Assembly: GCA_041745295.1 (NCBI GenBank)
Contig: JBGTJE010000031.1
Span: forward strand, 1-64,000
Source: JANMEB01 sp041745295
Lineage (GTDB): Bacteria; Planctomycetota; Planctomycetia; Pirellulales; Pirellulaceae
DNA: 64,000 bases
Direction: 5' to 3'
The notes under the pieces are model-generated. The model was not told the origin of the DNA and ran no database searches. It saw only the letters and a program-made list of their open reading frames with translations. This document shows positions 1 to 8,222 of this stretch, piece after piece. A program made the translations under genes and the position numbers. Within the stretch, counting starts at the first letter, position 1; each line of letters opens with the position of its first letter.

Positions 1-194
1 CGCTGCGGATTCGGAGACGATGATCATTGCGGATCCTACCAGTGAAGGGTGAAAACACAACGAACTCGTCATGGGCTGGATCCGTTTTTATGGCAACCTC
101 AATCTTCCCTGCTAGCCAACAAAAAGCGCAACTTCAAAGCCCCGAAACGGGGCGAGGGAACAAAAGAATAGGCACAAGTGATGTCGCACTAGTA
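1..194. other. Window edge, no supported gene
   Basis: Downstream of the MoxR stop on the minus strand. A minus-strand reading frame that could begin at 27 or about 72 runs off the window edge. It is too short to identify. MoxR genes are often followed by a DUF58 gene, but nothing here proves that. Confidence 0.3.
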
Positions 195-1139
195 CTACGT
201 TCCTATCACCGGCACGGCGACCGTCGCCAGAATGTCGGAGACGACGGTTTCCGTAGCGATTTTGCGCAGCCGACTTTCGGGTTTCAAGATCACGCGATGG
301 CCGAGAACGGGAGGCGCGATAACTTTTACGTCATCGGGCAATACAAAATTTCGGCCTCGTATTGCCGCGAACGCCTGACTGGCCCGGTACAGCGCAATCG
401 ATGCGCGTGGACTGCCACCCAAGCTCAGGTGTTCGTGGTGTCGCGACAGCTGCACAATTTGCAGAATGTATTGGCTGACTTTGGGATCGACGTGAATCGT
501 TCGAACGGCCTGCTGTGCTGCGATGATTTCTTCTGTGGAAACGACCGGCTTCAACGTGTTGATAGGGTGCCCAAGCTGTTGCGAGGAGAGCATTTTCAAT
601 TCATCTTCCATATTTGGATAGCCCAAGCCGAACTTCATCATGAAACGGTCGAGTTGGGCCTCGGGCAAGGCAAACGTTCCTTCATGGTCGATTGGATTTT
701 GGGTGGCAATCAACAAGAACGGAGCGGTCAGCGTGTGCGTCACGCCGTCGACTGTGATTCGACTCTCGGCCATGGCTTCGAGCATCGCGGATTGTGTTCG
801 AGGCGTCGTGCGATTGATTTCGTCAGCGAGAACGATGTTCGAAAACAACGGGCCGGGTCGAAACTCGAATTGAGTCGTCTTCTGGTTAAAGATCGCGGCG
901 CCGGTCACATCGCTCGGCAAAAGATCCGGCGTGCATTGGATTCGCTTGAATTCGCACCCGACGCTTCGGGCAAGTGCCCGAGCCAACATCGTCTTGGCCA
1001 CTCCCGGAACGTCTTCGAGCAAAATGTGTCCTTCGCACAGCCAGGCTACGAGCGAATAAACAAGCTGCTGGCGTTTGCCAACGATGACGAGTTCGACGTT
1101 TTGAACGAGGCGTTTGGAAAGTTCTTGGATCGATTTCAT
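195..1139 (-). CDS. MoxR family AAA+ ATPase
   Basis: A MoxR-type AAA+ ATPase, a chaperone-like family that usually works with von Willebrand A or DUF58 partners in maturing enzymes or envelope proteins. Seen directly: the MoxR P-loop form PGVAKT near residue 45 of the product, a Walker B run NIVLADEINR about 60 residues later, sensor 1 LLIATQNP, and the family motif LPEAQLDRF. The length of about 314 aa is normal for the family. The ATG at 1139 is chosen; an in-frame GTG at 1169 would add ten residues but also lacks a clear ribosome-binding site. It is followed on the minus strand by the window edge, so its usual DUF58 partner cannot be confirmed. A large palindrome lies in its upstream region. 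Confidence 0.9.
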   Translation of the reverse strand: MKSIQELSKRLVQNVELVIVGKRQQLVYSLVAWLCEGHILLEDVPGVAKTMLARALARSVGCEFKRIQCTPDLLPSDVTGAAIFNQKTTQFEFRPGPLFSNIVLADEINRTTPRTQSAMLEAMAESRITVDGVTHTLTAPFLLIATQNPIDHEGTFALPEAQLDRFMMKFGLGYPNMEDELKMLSSQQLGHPINTLKPVVSTEEIIAAQQAVRTIHVDPKVSQYILQIVQLSRHHEHLSLGGSPRASIALYRASQAFAAIRGRNFVLPDDVKVIAPPVLGHRVILKPESRLRKIATETVVSDILATVAVPVIGT

Positions 1140-1233
1140 GACTTCAAGGACGACGTCGGCATGGACCACTACAGATCAGTTTATACAACCTTGACGTCGA
1201 TGGCTTGTCCTATCGGTCGATTTTGTCGATTTC

Positions 1234-1321
1234 GGGTGGCACGTCCCTGAGTCTTTGAAGGGCGTGGTAAACCATCCCAAAACGCTGCCACGCCCTTCGA
1301 AGACTCAGGGACGTGCCACCC
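1234..1321. repeat. Long palindrome (34-bp arms)
   Basis: Arms at 1234-1267 and 1288-1321 are reverse complements with a single mismatch that still allows a G-U pair. They enclose a 20-nt loop. No T-tract follows, so it does not look like a simple terminator. It sits between the divergent MoxR and DUF4440 genes. Confidence 0.9.
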
Positions 1322-1427
1322 CATCGCAGTCTCAGCGCGTTGCCACTCAGAACCTGCGCTCCCCGCGACAGCCAGGACGGTTAGAATGCGCCAACACTTA
1401 TGGGTCCAGATGTTCAGGAGTTTTCAA

Positions 1428-1943
1428 ATGATTAGAAACATTTGTATTACACCGCGTGCGTGCACAAGGGTTTTTGCAGTGGTTGTTTGCCTGATTTTTA
1501 TTGGGAACGCCGCTGCACAGCAGCAGTCTTCTCCCTCCAAACTCCAACAAGCGCTTGTGGAGATATTGGAGCGTCAAGCTGAAGCCTGGAACGAAGGCAA
1601 CTTGGAACAATTCATGGATGCGTATTGGAAATCGGAAGAGCTGACATTTTGCTCCGGGGGAAATATCACCCGCGGGTGGCAGGCAACCCTCGATCGCTAT
1701 CGACAAAACTACAACGACAAAGAAGCGATGGGACATCTCACATTTGCCGATCTGGAAGTTAGTTCACTAGGCGCCGATGCAGCGCTTATGCTGGGACGCT
1801 GGAAGGTCACTGCTAAAGGTCAAGATTACGGTGGCAATTTTTCGTTGGTTTGGCGCAAAATAGACGGCCACTGGAAGATCATTCATGACCACACGTCATC
1901 CTCGGAGTCGACCGAACCGGCTCCGGCGGACGCGGACAAGTGA
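1428..1943 (+). CDS. Secreted DUF4440 / SnoaL-like protein
   Basis: A 171-aa protein with a Sec-type signal peptide: basic start, hydrophobic stretch VFAVVVCLIFIGNAAA, likely cleaved before the QQQ. The rest resembles the NTF2-like DUF4440 family: an N-terminal helix with AEAWNEGNLEQFMDAYW, the segment TRGWQATLDRYRQNY, and a terminal strand SLVWRKIDGHWKIIHDHTS typical of the fold. Such proteins bind small ligands, but no catalytic function can be assigned. The start at 1428 is preferred over the upstream ATG at 1386 because AGGAG lies seven bases before it and the signal peptide then starts correctly. It stands alone between intergenic stretches. Confidence 0.8.
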   Translation: MIRNICITPRACTRVFAVVVCLIFIGNAAAQQQSSPSKLQQALVEILERQAEAWNEGNLEQFMDAYWKSEELTFCSGGNITRGWQATLDRYRQNYNDKEAMGHLTFADLEVSSLGADAALMLGRWKVTAKGQDYGGNFSLVWRKIDGHWKIIHDHTSSSESTEPAPADADK

Positions 1944-2188
1944 TAAACCGCGACAGGAACGAAACAATCAGGCCTGATTTGGGGTAGTTTTTTAACGGGA
2001 ACGACGTGACCGGGGCGCGTACACGGCGCGGTGATTACATCCATCAGCCGCTGGGCGCTGGCCCCCGGTTGTTACCATTAGCGACGATCCCAATAACCGG
2101 ACGCAACCGCGTTGCGGCTGATTGATAAAACGCACGATTTTGGTTCGGCAGCACCGCCCAACATTTTTTCGCCCCATTCGGAATTTAC

Positions 2189-3505
2189 ATGGACGCCAAT
2201 AAAATCCGGCGCACGCGAACGATCGGCGGAATTTTCGTCTGGACGGTGCTGTGCGCCTTAGGTGCGTGGTTCCTGATTCGTGATTTCACGGGCTCGCAGC
2301 GGGGAACCGCCAAACAAGTATCGCAATTCATGACGGCCCCGAGGCAGACGGTCGAACTCGAATTTGCAACGCCGCAAGTGTTAAAAGTCAGCGAGTCGAT
2401 TTTCGAACGGCAAGGCGATCGATTCGTTCGTATCGGTGAAATCGTGCGTACCCAGCAGCTCACTCCTGACGCCGAGGATTGGGGCTGGACTCAACATGCG
2501 ACGGCCGAGATTTATTCGAGCGCAAAACCGATTCAGTCAACCGACTACCTGACGTATATTCCAGCATCCGAGTCGATGTCGTGGGTGATCGCGTCCATGC
2601 TAACGTCGGATCGTCGGGCCAAGATCAATCAATTGCTTCAAGATGCGTACTTCGATCATCATCGAGAGATCGCCGATCATTTTCGTCCAATCATCGAGGA
2701 GTCGCTGCAGGAGGCGTCGATCGTCATTTGGGAAGACTTACAAAGCGTCGCGGGAGAATACGACGAACGCTGGCGCCAAGTCGGTGATCGCTACCGCGCC
2801 GATTTGGTCGACGGTCGATTGGTGCCGCTATTGCGCAACGAAATTTGGCCGATCGTCGTTCACGAGTCGCAACCGCTTATGAATCAGATTGGCGAGCAAA
2901 TCTGGAGTCGAGCTTCGATCTGGCGATTTGGCTGGCGCGCGATGTACGATATGATGCCGCTCACGTCACGCGACTTGACGAAGCACGAGTTTGAACGGTT
3001 TGTGCAGACTGACGCGATTCCCGTTCTCGAAGCCAATTTGAGCCGAATCTTGCAATTGCAACAAGTCATTTTTCAACGCATCGTGCAAAACCCGAATGTG
3101 CAAACCGAGGTCGCGGCAAGCTTGAGGCACGTGCTGCAGGATCAGGAAGCCCAAGCCATCGTGATCGACATGCTGCAACGAGTCATTGTCAAAAACCCAC
3201 GCTTGAACAAAGTCCTCGTCGATATTTGGAATTCGCCTCGCGCCAAGCATGTCATTCAAATGGCCAACGATCGCATGGAGTACACGATTGCCTCGATCGG
3301 CGAGGAACTCTTTGGCAATCCCCACACCGCGATCACCCCCGAGTTTTCGCGAGTCCTCCGATTCAAAGTACTTCATAAAGACGTGCAGTGGCTGTTGCTC
3401 GATCGCGGCAGCACCGACGGGACCCCTGTCGATACGATCGATGTCCGAATCGGACTCGAATCCATCGAGAATCCGTTTCATGTGCCGGCGGAGGAACGGA
3501 ATTGA
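2189..3505 (+). CDS. Membrane-anchored helical protein, ABC partner
   Basis: A 438-aa protein of unknown family. It has an uncleaved N-terminal membrane anchor (about residues 12-32) followed by a beta-rich segment of about 60 residues (VELEFATPQVLKVSES and GEIVRTQQ). Then comes a long, mostly alpha-helical region to about residue 400 and a short beta-rich end. Its stop codon overlaps the start of the downstream fused ABC protein, so the two are almost certainly one operon. In Mla/MCE lipid transporters this position is held by an MlaD-type anchored periplasmic protein. I see no convincing MCE domain here, so the functional equivalence is inferred from context only. Confidence 0.75.
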   Translation: MDANKIRRTRTIGGIFVWTVLCALGAWFLIRDFTGSQRGTAKQVSQFMTAPRQTVELEFATPQVLKVSESIFERQGDRFVRIGEIVRTQQLTPDAEDWGWTQHATAEIYSSAKPIQSTDYLTYIPASESMSWVIASMLTSDRRAKINQLLQDAYFDHHREIADHFRPIIEESLQEASIVIWEDLQSVAGEYDERWRQVGDRYRADLVDGRLVPLLRNEIWPIVVHESQPLMNQIGEQIWSRASIWRFGWRAMYDMMPLTSRDLTKHEFERFVQTDAIPVLEANLSRILQLQQVIFQRIVQNPNVQTEVAASLRHVLQDQEAQAIVIDMLQRVIVKNPRLNKVLVDIWNSPRAKHVIQMANDRMEYTIASIGEELFGNPHTAITPEFSRVLRFKVLHKDVQWLLLDRGSTDGTPVDTIDVRIGLESIENPFHVPAEERN

Positions 3506-5103
3506 ATCGACTCGACACCGCGCTGGACCATCCGGCGGAACGCTCCGATATCCGTGTGCGCGAACTCACGGTTCGAGCCGGCGACCGGGTGTTGTTGGAG
3601 CAAGCCAACGCGAGTTTTCCGGCCAAGCAAATCACGTTGATCGTGGGCCCCAGCGGAGTGGGCAAATCGGTCTTGCTGCGAATCATTTCGGGCTTGGTCG
3701 ACCATCAACACGCAGCGATTCATTTCAGCGGCGAAATTCAGTTCGGCCAGGCCTTGCGGAAAACCGGAGAGATTGGAGTCGTTTTCCAATCGTTTGCACT
3801 GTTCGATGAACTGACGCCGCGGGCGAATGTCAAATTTGCCAAGGATCTGGGCGGGGGGCGCGCTGCACAAATCGATGTCGAGCGCATGCTGGCGGAACTT
3901 CGCGTTCCGACCAATGTCCCGACGTCGCAATTAAGCGGCGGGCAGCGGCAGCGATTGGCCATCGCCCGCACGTTGGCCTTTAACCCCCCGGCGATTCTCT
4001 ATGACGAGCCCACGTCGGGTTTGGATCCGGCGACTGGCGCACAAGTCGCCGAATTGATTCGCGAAACCCATCAATTGCACCAAAAAACCTCGGTGATCGT
4101 GACCCATGATTACGAGACGCTTATACCAATTGCCGACGCCGTGTATGTCTTAGACCCCGTCGCCAAGCAGTTGGTAGCGCTGCCCCGCGAACAATGGCCT
4201 CGATTAAATGAAGTTCTCAAGCCAATGTCGGCGGCCGCAATCCGCGAAGCCGAACAAGTCGAGTGGAACTGGCGGCAATTCGCATGGGGCAAGGCAAGTA
4301 GCTTCTTTCAATCGACCACGCGAGTCTTGGAAGCGGCGGGGCTGGGAATCACGAGCATGATCCCGATGTGGCGAAATCCCAAGTGGGGCTTGAGATACCT
4401 TGCCCATTATCTCCGGCTGGTAATGGGGCCGACCGCCTGGTTCTATTTGGGCATCGCCGGGTTTATCGTCGGATTTGTCACGACCTTTTTCGTCTTTCGC
4501 TACCTGCCATATGCGACCTATATCGAACCGTTGCTGATAGACGATTTGCTGGCGGCGCTTGGATTTTCAACCTACCGGATTTTCGTACCGGTGTTAACGA
4601 CCGTGTTGATCGCAGCCCGTTGCGGGGCCGCAGTATCATCCGATGTCGGCAGCAAGCAATACGGCAATCAAGTCGACGCGATGCAGTCCCTCGGCGCCGC
4701 ACCCCGCAGCTATTTGCTGACGCCGATTTTGATTTCGTTCGTGGTCGGCACGCCGATCCTGACGCTGTTTGCCTTTCTCGTCGCCCAATTTCTGAGCCTG
4801 TTAGCGTTCGTGGGCACGCATCCCGAGCACGGCGCGGATTTCTGGTATCTCAATTATCACTACGCGCTGAACAAGACCGATGGTCCATTTTTTAAAGGAA
4901 CATTTTGGCTCTTGGCCAAGCTCATCTTGTGCGGGTTCGGGATTGCCGTCGTATCCTATTTCCAAGCCCGTCGCCCAAAATACTCCAGCAACGACGTGAG
5001 CAACTCGGTGACTGCGACGATCTTTTGGGCCACGATCTACGTGCTGCTAATTCACTTCGTCTTTGCGTTCTACGAATTCGATCCGGCGGATGTGAATAAC
5101 TAA
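3502..5103 (+). CDS. Fused MlaF-MlaE-like ABC ATPase/permease
   Basis: A single 533-aa chain joins an ABC ATPase to an MlaE-type permease. ATPase half: Walker A GPSGVGKS, Q-loop VVFQSFALFDEL, signature LSGGQRQR, Walker B ILYDEPTSGLDPATG and switch His in VIVTHD, all within the first 240 residues. Permease half, about residues 270-530: several hydrophobic segments and the MlaE-like stretch VLIAARCGAAVSSDVGSKQYGNQVDAM, matching the conserved loop of that family. The family moves phospholipid or other lipids across the envelope. The start is TTG at 3502, with GGAGGA six bases before it, overlapping the upstream stop (TTGA). Usually the two parts are separate genes; here they are fused. Confidence 0.88.
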   Translation: MNRLDTALDHPAERSDIRVRELTVRAGDRVLLEQANASFPAKQITLIVGPSGVGKSVLLRIISGLVDHQHAAIHFSGEIQFGQALRKTGEIGVVFQSFALFDELTPRANVKFAKDLGGGRAAQIDVERMLAELRVPTNVPTSQLSGGQRQRLAIARTLAFNPPAILYDEPTSGLDPATGAQVAELIRETHQLHQKTSVIVTHDYETLIPIADAVYVLDPVAKQLVALPREQWPRLNEVLKPMSAAAIREAEQVEWNWRQFAWGKASSFFQSTTRVLEAAGLGITSMIPMWRNPKWGLRYLAHYLRLVMGPTAWFYLGIAGFIVGFVTTFFVFRYLPYATYIEPLLIDDLLAALGFSTYRIFVPVLTTVLIAARCGAAVSSDVGSKQYGNQVDAMQSLGAAPRSYLLTPILISFVVGTPILTLFAFLVAQFLSLLAFVGTHPEHGADFWYLNYHYALNKTDGPFFKGTFWLLAKLILCGFGIAVVSYFQARRPKYSSNDVSNSVTATIFWATIYVLLIHFVFAFYEFDPADVNN

Positions 5104-5169
5104 ATTCGTTCCGAGATGTTTTCGAACGCGGTCCCAAATCATGACGTGATTTTTGTGCCGAATATGCCA

Positions 5170-5326
5170 GTCGCGCTATGCGCGGGTCTCCTGAACCCGC
5201 ACCTTTTCTGACCGCAGGTCTCCATGACGTATAGAGTGGCTTTCGGCAGGCGGACACTGGAGACCTTCGGTCGGACGACGGCGAGGTCAGGAGACCTGCG
5301 CCGAGCGCGGGGCCTTCCGATTGGGA
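5170..5326. repeat. Dispersed palindromic element, copy 1
   Basis: An imperfect inverted repeat built from GCGCGGGTCTCCTGA and GACCGCAGGTCTCC modules and their reverse complements. The same modules make up the element at about 6957-7085. Between them lie the TPR/alpha-CTD gene and the tRNA. The stretch 5104-5340 contains no gene. Confidence 0.75.
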
Positions 5327-5340
5327 CAGGCGGACTTACA

Positions 5341-6675
5341 CTACTCGCCGCGGAGTTTGAGGCCGGCTTGAGTGAGCTTTTCGCGGACTTCGTTCAGGCT
5401 GGTGACGCCGAAGTTCTTGCATTCGAGCAGATCGTCTCCCGACTTGCGAAGCAGCTCGCCGATTGTGTTGAGGCCGAGCCGCGTCATGCACTTGCGGGCG
5501 CGAACCGAAAGGCCGAGCTCCGAGATCGGGCGGTCCAACAGGGCTTGCTCGTCGGGACCAAGGACCGATATGTCGACCGGTTCTTCTTCGATCGCCTTTT
5601 GGTTGGCAAACTGTCCCAGCGAAAGGCCCTTGTTGGTCAACATCTCCTTGATTTCAACCAACGACGTCTCGCCAAAGTTCTTGCTCGCCAACAGCTCCTG
5701 CTCGGAGATGCGGGTCAAATCTCCCAGCGTGGCCAAACCCATCTTCTGCAGACAGTTGCGGCTGCGGACCGAGAGTTCAAATTGCGAAACGGGGATTTTC
5801 AGCACTTGGGCAATGAACTCTTGCTTGCGATCCTCATCGAAATCGTAACTTTCGTCCATCGACGCAAGTGCATCTCGGCGGAACAGTTGCGCTCGCGGGT
5901 GCGTTGGAAACGACTCGAGAATGCGGTCGTAACAGCGCTTCGCGCGCAGATAATCGCCGCGATCCTCGTACAGGATGCCCAGATTGAGCAGCGCGCCGAC
6001 ATTGGCCGGGAAGACGGTCGACGCCCGTTGGTACAAGTCCAAGGCTCGCTCGTCGTTGCCCCAGCGGTCGTTTTCGAGCGCCAAACCGAAGAGCGCCGCG
6101 GCATGTGTCCCGTCGATTTCGACCGCCCGTTGATAAAGGGCGACTACTTCTTGCCGATTGTTGCCGATCGACGAAATCGTCGCACCACGTTGATATAAAT
6201 ACTCGGCAGTCTGTTCAATGGGGCCGAACATGTTGTCCAGAATATCCATCGCCGCACGAAAGTCGCCTTGGAGTCGTTTCACTTCCGCGATTGCCAATCG
6301 GCAGACGTTGGCATCGAAGCCCGCGGTCTTGGCGGATTCGTAGGCTTCGATCGCTCGCGGCAAGCGCTTGAGCGCGACATGGCATTTTCCTTGATAGTAA
6401 AACGCGATCGCTCCGCCATCAGCGTTCTCCAATGTGCGACACGCTGATTCATAACGGCCGAGAAAGTATTGACAGACTCCCAGTCGCACCGACGTGGCTG
6501 GCGAGCGGTTTTCCTGATGCTCAAGTTGACTCGTCAAGTCGCGGAGAATAGAAAATCGCGCGTAGTCTTCAGAGATACGCCGGCCAATGATCTCAATTTC
6601 GATCGGACCAAAGGACGCGTTCGAAGTGACGATGTCTTTGAGTTCCAATTCAGCGGTATCGTTGGTCGGAAGCAT
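5341..6675 (-). CDS. TPR protein with two RNAP alpha-CTD-like domains
   Basis: A 444-aa protein. About residues 30-290 are tetratricopeptide repeats, for example ALFGLALENDRWGNDERALDLY and ALLNLGILYEDRGDYLRAKRCY. Two RNA-polymerase alpha C-terminal domains follow, near residues 295-355 and 380-444, each with the LSVRxRxC...LGLxTIGEL...NFGxTSLxE pattern. In the first copy the residues matching E. coli alpha R265, N268 and S299 are kept. In the second copy R265 is kept but N268 is replaced by Lys. No alpha N-terminal assembly domain is present. A role in transcription, through UP-element-like DNA or factor binding, is inferred. Start at 6675 with GGAG nine bases before it; an ATG 15 bases upstream is also in frame. 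Confidence 0.85.
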   Translation of the reverse strand: MLPTNDTAELELKDIVTSNASFGPIEIEIIGRRISEDYARFSILRDLTSQLEHQENRSPATSVRLGVCQYFLGRYESACRTLENADGGAIAFYYQGKCHVALKRLPRAIEAYESAKTAGFDANVCRLAIAEVKRLQGDFRAAMDILDNMFGPIEQTAEYLYQRGATISSIGNNRQEVVALYQRAVEIDGTHAAALFGLALENDRWGNDERALDLYQRASTVFPANVGALLNLGILYEDRGDYLRAKRCYDRILESFPTHPRAQLFRRDALASMDESYDFDEDRKQEFIAQVLKIPVSQFELSVRSRNCLQKMGLATLGDLTRISEQELLASKNFGETSLVEIKEMLTNKGLSLGQFANQKAIEEEPVDISVLGPDEQALLDRPISELGLSVRARKCMTRLGLNTIGELLRKSGDDLLECKNFGVTSLNEVREKLTQAGLKLRGE

Positions 6676-6733
6676 TATAAATCGCTCCAAATGGAGTCCT
6701 CAGGAATACGCGTCAGCCCATCCGCGCGACAAA

Positions 6734-6807
6734 AGCCAGCGGCGGGAGTCGAACCCGCAACCCCCGCATTACGAATGCGGTGCTCTGCCAATTGAAGCTA
6801 CGCTGGC
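6734..6807 (-). tRNA. tRNA-Thr (anticodon CGU)
   Basis: A complete cloverleaf on the minus strand: acceptor stem GCCAGCG/CGCTGGC, D stem GCTT/GAGC, anticodon stem CCGCA/TGCGG with loop TTCGTAA, and T arm GCGGG-TTCGACT-CCCGC. Anticodon CGT in DNA reads ACG, threonine. The discriminator is T and no CCA is encoded. It lies just upstream of the TPR/alpha-CTD gene on the same strand. Confidence 0.95.
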
Positions 6808-6956
6808 GGGCCAACGGATCGGTCGACGATCCATGTCCCAATCGCCGTGAAAAATACCAGTTTTCGAACGAATTTCCAAGCCCACGTCGATCGGTGGATC
6901 CAATCCTCTTTGGCGAGCGGGGGGCGAGAACCCCCCTTATTCTTGCGCTCTTCACG

Positions 6957-7085
6957 CGCTGTGCGCGGGTCTCCCGACCCCGCACAATCCCCGACCGAAG
7001 GTCTCCAGCCTTGAAAATGATTCTACCGAGGGTCAGGAGACCTGCGGTCATAAAGGGTGCGGGGTCGGGAGACCCGCGCACAGCG
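6957..7085. repeat. Dispersed palindromic element, copy 2
   Basis: An inverted repeat: GCGCGGGTCTCCCGACCCCG at the left is mirrored at the right end, with an inner CGACCGAAGGTCTCC and GGTCAGGAGACCTGCGG pair. It is the same family as 5170-5326. The rest of the gap 6808-7131 contains nothing else recognisable. Confidence 0.8.
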
Positions 7086-7131
7086 CAAGTTGCGCTTGGC
7101 GACAACTCGCCTCAATCGTATCGCGGAAGTT

Positions 7132-7482
7132 TTATTCGGACGATTTTTCGGGCTTGGGTGCGGGTTTGGGTGGATCGCTATTGGTTTTGTTCGGACTCGA
7201 CTCGCTTGAGGTTTTGGAGTCGGTCTTGGTGTCGGTTTTGGAATCGGTCTTGGGGCTGCCGTCTTTGGATTCTTTTTCCGCAGCGGACTTATACGAAGCG
7301 CTACGGTAATCCGTTTGATAAAAGCCTGTCCCTTTGAACACGATCGCCGCACCGGTACCGAACAGTCGGCGAAACTGGTCTTGGCCGCAGGCCGGACATT
7401 TTTTAAGAGCTTCCTCGGACATTCGCTGAAACATTTCCAAGCGATGGCCGCAAGCATCGCATTCATAATCGTAGGTTGGCAT
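7132..7482 (-). CDS. FmdB-family zinc ribbon protein
   Basis: A 116-aa protein. The first 60 residues are an FmdB/CxxC zinc ribbon: MPTYDYECDACGH at the start, a second knuckle CPACGQ near residue 34, and the family ending FKGTGFYQTDYRS. The last 50 residues are a low-complexity Lys/Ser/Asp/Pro tail (KTDSKTDTKTDSKTSS). FmdB proteins are proposed regulators, but their role is not settled. It starts 24 bp after grpE and closes the chaperone block, so it is probably co-transcribed with grpE. Confidence 0.9.
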   Translation of the reverse strand: MPTYDYECDACGHRLEMFQRMSEEALKKCPACGQDQFRRLFGTGAAIVFKGTGFYQTDYRSASYKSAAEKESKDGSPKTDSKTDTKTDSKTSSESSPNKTNSDPPKPAPKPEKSSE

Positions 7483-7506
7483 AAGGCTCTGCTGGCTGCG
7501 AAAGAC

Positions 7507-8064
7507 TTAGTTTGCGGGACCGGTGGAGACGATCACGTGGGCAGGCCGCACGACGCGATCGTGCAACTGATAGCCGCTGCGCGTTTCCTCGATAATCGTG
7601 CTCGGCGGCACAGTGTCGCTGACTCGCATTTCCAGCGCGGAATGGACGTTGGGATCAAAGACCATGTTGAGCGTGGCGATTCGCCGGCAGCCATTCTTTT
7701 CCAACATTTGTTCCAGTTGGGTTTGCACCATGCGGACTCCGCTCACCAGCGCATCGCCGGACTGGCCTTCCGCAGCGGATAGCGCCCGCGCAAGATTGTC
7801 GACAACTTCGATCAAGTCCGTCATCAATGGCAAAGCGGCGTACTTAAGCTGATCATCCAATTCCCGCCGCGTTCGGCGACGGAAGTTTTCCTGGTCGGCT
7901 TGGATGCGCAGGGCCCGGGTCTCGGCCTCTTGCAATCGGCGTTCGTAATCGACGATGGCGGCGGAAGGATCGACGGGGCCGGCGGGGACCTGACCCTCGT
8001 CGGTCGCGGTTTCGGTGGTGGTCTCCGATTCCGTTTCGGGATCGTGTTTTTTGGGTTTGTTCAT
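7507..8064 (-). CDS. grpE: GrpE nucleotide exchange factor
   Basis: A 185-aa GrpE, the factor that exchanges ADP for ATP on DnaK. An acidic, Thr-rich N-terminal stretch is followed by a long coiled-coil helix (AIVDYERRLQEAETRALRIQADQENFRRRTRREL). The C-terminal beta domain contains FDPNVHSALE and the family ending HDRVVRPAHVIVS. The length is normal. It lies in the same orientation as dnaJ upstream and the zinc-ribbon gene downstream. No dnaK is in the window, so the chaperone set is split in this genome. Confidence 0.95.
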   Translation of the reverse strand: MNKPKKHDPETESETTTETATDEGQVPAGPVDPSAAIVDYERRLQEAETRALRIQADQENFRRRTRRELDDQLKYAALPLMTDLIEVVDNLARALSAAEGQSGDALVSGVRMVQTQLEQMLEKNGCRRIATLNMVFDPNVHSALEMRVSDTVPPSTIIEETRSGYQLHDRVVRPAHVIVSTGPAN

Positions 8065-8111
8065 GACGGTTGATCTCGGGTCGAAAAGGCATTAACCGGT
8101 AAATGATTCTC

Positions 8112-8182
8112 CAGCACTGGCAGAGCTAGTGGCACACGGAAAATCGCATCTGTCTTGTGTGCAACCGGCTCTGCCAGTACTG
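8112..8182. repeat. Palindromic repeat between dnaJ and grpE
   Basis: Arms at about 8112-8137 and 8157-8182 share CACTGGCAGAGC and GGCACAC modules in opposite orientation with a few mismatches. Part of one arm recurs at 28196-28217. It sits in the 158-bp gap between dnaJ and grpE. Confidence 0.75.
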
Positions 8183-8222
8183 TTTTCGGGCAAAGCCGGT
8201 CGAAAATTTGTGGTCCCTGGAG

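Noticed and set aside
27..1250. Long plus-strand frame of 407 codons
   Set aside because: It is antisense to the MoxR gene, shows no family features, and its end runs into the palindrome at 1234-1321.
5224..6198. 324-codon plus-strand frame
   Set aside because: Antisense of the TPR/alpha-CTD gene and starts inside the palindromic element.
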